From: Gammaproteobacteria bacterium
Lineage (GTDB): Bacteria > Pseudomonadota > Gammaproteobacteria > Pseudomonadales > GM7GCV1
DNA length: 9,260 bases
Assembly (NCBI GenBank): GCA_030830945.1
Contig: JAURLY010000222.1
Location: forward strand, 1-9,260
Direction of reading: 5' to 3'
This document shows, one piece after another, positions 6,714 to 9,260 of this stretch. Position numbers and translations under genes: made by a program. The number at the start of each line of letters is the position of its first letter. Position 1 is the first letter of the stretch. The notes under the pieces were generated by a model. It saw nothing but the letters and a program-made list of their open reading frames with translations, did no database searches and was not told where the DNA came from.

Positions 6714-7406
6714 CTAATGGCTTAGCAAAGCCTGTAGATAGTCGCCGATATAGGAAACAAAGTCTGTGCCCATATCGTTGGTGAAGTGATCCTTGTCTTT
6801 GCTGCCTATCACCAGGTAGGTATCAACATCTTTGTATTTAAACCGAACCATGGCGATAGAGGCGGTTTTTTTCGTCTCTTTCTTAAAGATGATGTTTTTA
6901 AGCTTTTCTGATGGGCGACCGACAAATACGCCCAGGTTGTAAACGGCATTCCTTAGCTTGCCCAGTTCTTCCGGGCTGAGCCCAACAACGTTGTCGCCGT
7001 TCATTGGCCAGATGCTGTGCTCTACGACCAGATAAACGGAATCGAGTTTGAACTCTTTTATGATGGTTTTTGTGAGTTCTTCCAGAATGGCCTTGGGCGT
7101 CGACGCGGCGGCGGTCGCAACACTTAGCGCTTGAATTCTCTTGAGCAGGGCTTCGTTGTTTTTGGAGTGTGTGGCGAGATCGGCCAGGCGCTTGCGCATG
7201 GTGTCGTGATGAGTTCGCAATAACTCGACTTGGCGCTGAATCAGCGATACGGCATCGCCTGTATCGTGAGCAAAATTGAGGTCGGCAATCAGGGTCGGGT
7301 AAGTTTTGAAGAAGTCGGGGTTACCCTTCAAATAGCTGATTATCTGTTCTGCCTCGAGCAGTGGCTGCTCATCAGGACTTTGAACTTTTTCTTGCTTTTC
7401 GCTCAT
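6714..7406 (-). CDS. DUF484 family protein (GAF-like)
   Basis: A complete 230-residue cytosolic protein of the DUF484 family (PF04340), conserved between dapF and xerC in many Gammaproteobacteria; no biochemical role is established. The N-terminal part contains YLKGNPDFF (25-33). A probable coiled coil spans about 53-95 (QRQVELLRTHHDTMRKRLADL and following). The C-terminal 100-228 region resembles a GAF-type sensory fold and ends in the family hallmark GSKDKDHFTNDMGTDFVSYI (201-220). The ATG at 7406 overlaps the dapF stop as ATGA, implying translational coupling. An AGG lies 7 bases upstream; AAGGA is present but only one base from the ATG, too close to act. A link with XerC or chromosome segregation is suggested by context only. 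Confidence 0.9.
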   Translation of the reverse strand: MSEKQEKVQSPDEQPLLEAEQIISYLKGNPDFFKTYPTLIADLNFAHDTGDAVSLIQRQVELLRTHHDTMRKRLADLATHSKNNEALLKRIQALSVATAAASTPKAILEELTKTIIKEFKLDSVYLVVEHSIWPMNGDNVVGLSPEELGKLRNAVYNLGVFVGRPSEKLKNIIFKKETKKTASIAMVRFKYKDVDTYLVIGSKDKDHFTNDMGTDFVSYIGDYLQALLSH

Positions 7407-8233
7407 ATCCTTACCTGACCGTGAAATACTGTTTTGGCCGGCCCGGTTAGAATGACAGATTGTCCTTCGCCCGGCCAGTATATTTTAAGACTGCCACCTG
7501 GCAGGTTGACCTGAACTTCGTTGTCCAGTTTGCCCAACTGAATGCCAGCCACAACGGCGGCGCAAGCGCCGCTGCCACAGGCCAGGGTTTCCCCGGCACC
7601 GCGCTCGAAGACACGCAAGTTAATTTCGTTGCGACTGAGAATTTGCATAAAGCCGATGTTTGCACGATTAGGGAAGGAAGGATGCGCTTCCAGCAAAGGG
7701 CCCAAAACCCTGACAGGTGCAGATTCTGTGTTTTCAACTTCCAATACCGCATGAGGATTGCCCATGGATAAAACCGAAAGCTCGACTGTCTTATTGTCTG
7801 CTTCCAGTGTGTAAGTCGGTTGCTGCTGATCTGCCGCAAAAGGAATCATCGACGGGTTGAATTCGGGCACACCCATATCCACCGAATAGGTGTTATCCGG
7901 GTTTATGCCAATTTCATAGCGACCACTCAGCGTTTGAACACGGATTGGGTTGCGGGCGCTGAGTTTGCGGTCATGCACATATTTGGCAAAGCAGCGTGCG
8001 CCATTGCCGCATTGCTCAACTTCGGAGCCGTCACCGTTAAAAATACGATAGTTGAAGTCCACGTCGGGACTGCTGGGCGCGTCAATAATCAGCAATTGGT
8101 CAAAGCCAATACCAAAATGTCTATCTGCCAGTTTCCTGATTATTTCTGGACTGAGTTCGATATCAATCGTGACTGAATCGATGACGATAAAATCGTTGCC
8201 GATACCATGCATCTTGTTAAATTTTAACCACAT
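7403..8233 (-). CDS. dapF: Diaminopimelate epimerase
   Basis: Converts LL-diaminopimelate to meso-diaminopimelate, the peptidoglycan cross-linking residue and direct precursor of lysine. It is a PLP-independent cytosolic epimerase using two cysteines. From the chosen ATG at 8233 it has 276 residues, close to E. coli DapF (274). MHGIGNDF is at 8-15. Active-site C75 lies in EQCGNGARC and C219 in LACGSGACAA, as expected for the base/acid pair. SMGNPHAV (156-163) and RVFERGAGETLACG (207-220) are family hallmarks. An upstream in-frame start at 8275 would add 14 residues lying inside the lysA end and lacking homology to the family N-terminus. The 8233 start has AAGGA 8 bases before it and begins 4 bases after the lysA stop, so it is preferred. 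Stop overlaps the DUF484 start. Confidence 0.97.
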   Translation of the reverse strand: MWLKFNKMHGIGNDFIVIDSVTIDIELSPEIIRKLADRHFGIGFDQLLIIDAPSSPDVDFNYRIFNGDGSEVEQCGNGARCFAKYVHDRKLSARNPIRVQTLSGRYEIGINPDNTYSVDMGVPEFNPSMIPFAADQQQPTYTLEADNKTVELSVLSMGNPHAVLEVENTESAPVRVLGPLLEAHPSFPNRANIGFMQILSRNEINLRVFERGAGETLACGSGACAAVVAGIQLGKLDNEVQVNLPGGSLKIYWPGEGQSVILTGPAKTVFHGQVRI

Positions 8234-8237
8234 GCAC

Positions 8238-9260
8238 TTAGTCCTTTTTCGGCATAAAGCGATGCTCGCCGACAATTAAGTCGTCAAGCGACTCTCTTTC
8301 ACGAGTAATCTGTGAGTGGTCGCCGCTAACCATAACCTCTGCAGCCCTGGTGCGGCTGTTGTAGTTGGAGCTCATGCAGAAGCCATAGGCTCCAGCACTA
8401 AAAATACACAGCAGGTCACCCTCGACCAGTCCGAGTTCGCGCTCTTTTCCCAAAAAATCAGCACTTTCACAAATAGGCCCTACGATATCCCAGGTTTTTG
8501 TTTCCCTGGGTTGTTCAACAACCGGTTGGATATTCATCCAGGATTGATAAAGCGCTGGGCGCAGCATGTCATTCATGGCGGCATCGACCACCGCAAATTT
8601 CTTTACTGTATTTTCCTTGGTAACCATCACCCGGGTTATCAAAACACCTGCGTTTGCGGCGATCGACCGACCAGGTTCAAATACCAGTTTTTGGGGGCGA
8701 TTACCCAGTCGCTCAAACAAGCCTTCATAGAGTTCGCTTGGGTGGGGAGGTATTTCATCTCTATAGGTCACGCCCAGACCACCGCCCAGGTCAATGTGTT
8801 CCAGGATGATATTTTCTGCTTCAAGGGCGTCGACCAGATTCAGGACGCGATCAAGTGCATCCCAATAGGGTGCCAGCTCAGTTAATTGCGAACCGATATG
8901 GCAGTCGACACCAATTACCCGAATATTGGGTAATTCAGTTGCCAGAGCATAAACCTCAGGGGCTATTTTTATATCGATGCCAAATTTGTTTTCGCTCAGA
9001 CCGGTTGAGATGTAAGGGTGTGTTTTGGCATCTACATCTGGATTAACACGCAGTGACACAGGCGCCTGGGTGCGCAGATCTCCTGCAACCTGATTAAGCA
9101 GTTCCAGCTCTGAAACAGATTCAACATTGAAGCAATGAATTCCGGCGTTTAAGGCCATTTTCATTTCGGCCGCACTTTTCCCCACGCCTGAAAAGACAAC
9201 TTTGGTTGGATCGCCGCCAGCCATGAGGACACGATGCAATTCACCACCAGAAACGATATC
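8238..9260 (-). CDS. lysA: Diaminopimelate decarboxylase, N-terminus beyond right edge
   Basis: Partial: 340 codons are visible and the frame stays open to the last base, starting DIVSGGEL. Family members are about 415 residues, so roughly 75 N-terminal residues, including the cofactor-binding lysine, lie outside. It decarboxylates meso-diaminopimelate to L-lysine using PLP (fold-type III, alanine racemase-like barrel plus a C-terminal beta domain). In fragment numbering: HIGSQ at 121-125, the glycine-rich phosphate loop GGGLG at 159-163, EPGRS at 195-199, CESADFLG from 264 with the active-site Cys contributed across the dimer, and GAYGFCMSSNYNSR from 290. A TTG at 9239 is internal, not a start. 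It precedes dapF by 4 bases in the same operon. Confidence 0.96.
   Translation of the reverse strand, partial: DIVSGGELHRVLMAGGDPTKVVFSGVGKSAAEMKMALNAGIHCFNVESVSELELLNQVAGDLRTQAPVSLRVNPDVDAKTHPYISTGLSENKFGIDIKIAPEVYALATELPNIRVIGVDCHIGSQLTELAPYWDALDRVLNLVDALEAENIILEHIDLGGGLGVTYRDEIPPHPSELYEGLFERLGNRPQKLVFEPGRSIAANAGVLITRVMVTKENTVKKFAVVDAAMNDMLRPALYQSWMNIQPVVEQPRETKTWDIVGPICESADFLGKERELGLVEGDLLCIFSAGAYGFCMSSNYNSRTRAAEVMVSGDHSQITRERESLDDLIVGEHRFMPKKD

Noticed and set aside
8316..8885. 189-codon open frame on the plus strand
   Set aside because: Antisense shadow of lysA, which carries all expected motifs on the other strand.
1..9260. CRISPR arrays, insertion sequences, tRNA or rRNA genes
   Set aside because: No regularly spaced direct repeats, transposase-like frames, terminal inverted repeats or tRNA/rRNA signatures were found on reading both strands.

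Overview
The window looks like chromosomal DNA of a free-living gammaproteobacterium. The clearest sign is the minus-strand cluster lysA-dapF-DUF484-xerC, a gene order typical of Gammaproteobacteria. A large TonB-dependent receptor of the Xanthomonas/Caulobacter-type family at the other end, together with moderate GC content, fits a marine or polysaccharide-using group such as the Cellvibrionales. That placement is inference; no rRNA or other taxonomic marker is present.

Layout. (1) Positions 1-1654, minus: the N-terminal 551 codons of a TonB-dependent outer-membrane receptor; the rest of its barrel lies beyond the left edge. (2) Positions 1655-2337: about 680 bp with no convincing protein gene. 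A small dyad lies next to the receptor start, followed by an AT-rich stretch. Then comes a run of closely packed potential hairpins ending in a strong plus-strand intrinsic terminator (2265-2300), which I read as a candidate small RNA. (3) Positions 2338-3618, minus: a class Ic aspartate aminotransferase-like PLP enzyme. (4) Positions 3619-3863: a divergent control region with three copies of CCTATAATT, two of them forming a perfect 10-bp inverted repeat. (5) Positions 3864-4970, plus: a branched-chain amino acid aminotransferase, followed by a bidirectional terminator. (6) Positions 5049-9260, minus: a tightly packed operon read from right to left as lysA (N-terminus cut off by the window edge), dapF, a DUF484 gene, xerC and a SIMPL/DUF541 lipoprotein.

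How the genes fit together. DapF and LysA are the last enzymes of the meso-diaminopimelate/lysine pathway: DapF makes meso-DAP for peptidoglycan and LysA decarboxylates it to lysine. XerC resolves chromosome dimers at dif. The operon has gaps or overlaps of only a few bases, including two ATGA stop/start overlaps, so translation is probably coupled. The two divergent aminotransferases both act in central amino-acid nitrogen metabolism and share one short promoter region, so joint control is plausible.

Most of the window is ordinary housekeeping. The parts worth a second look are the unannotated structured element at about 2136-2300, the repeated CCTATAATT signal between the two aminotransferase genes, and the lipoprotein attached to the end of the xerC operon.
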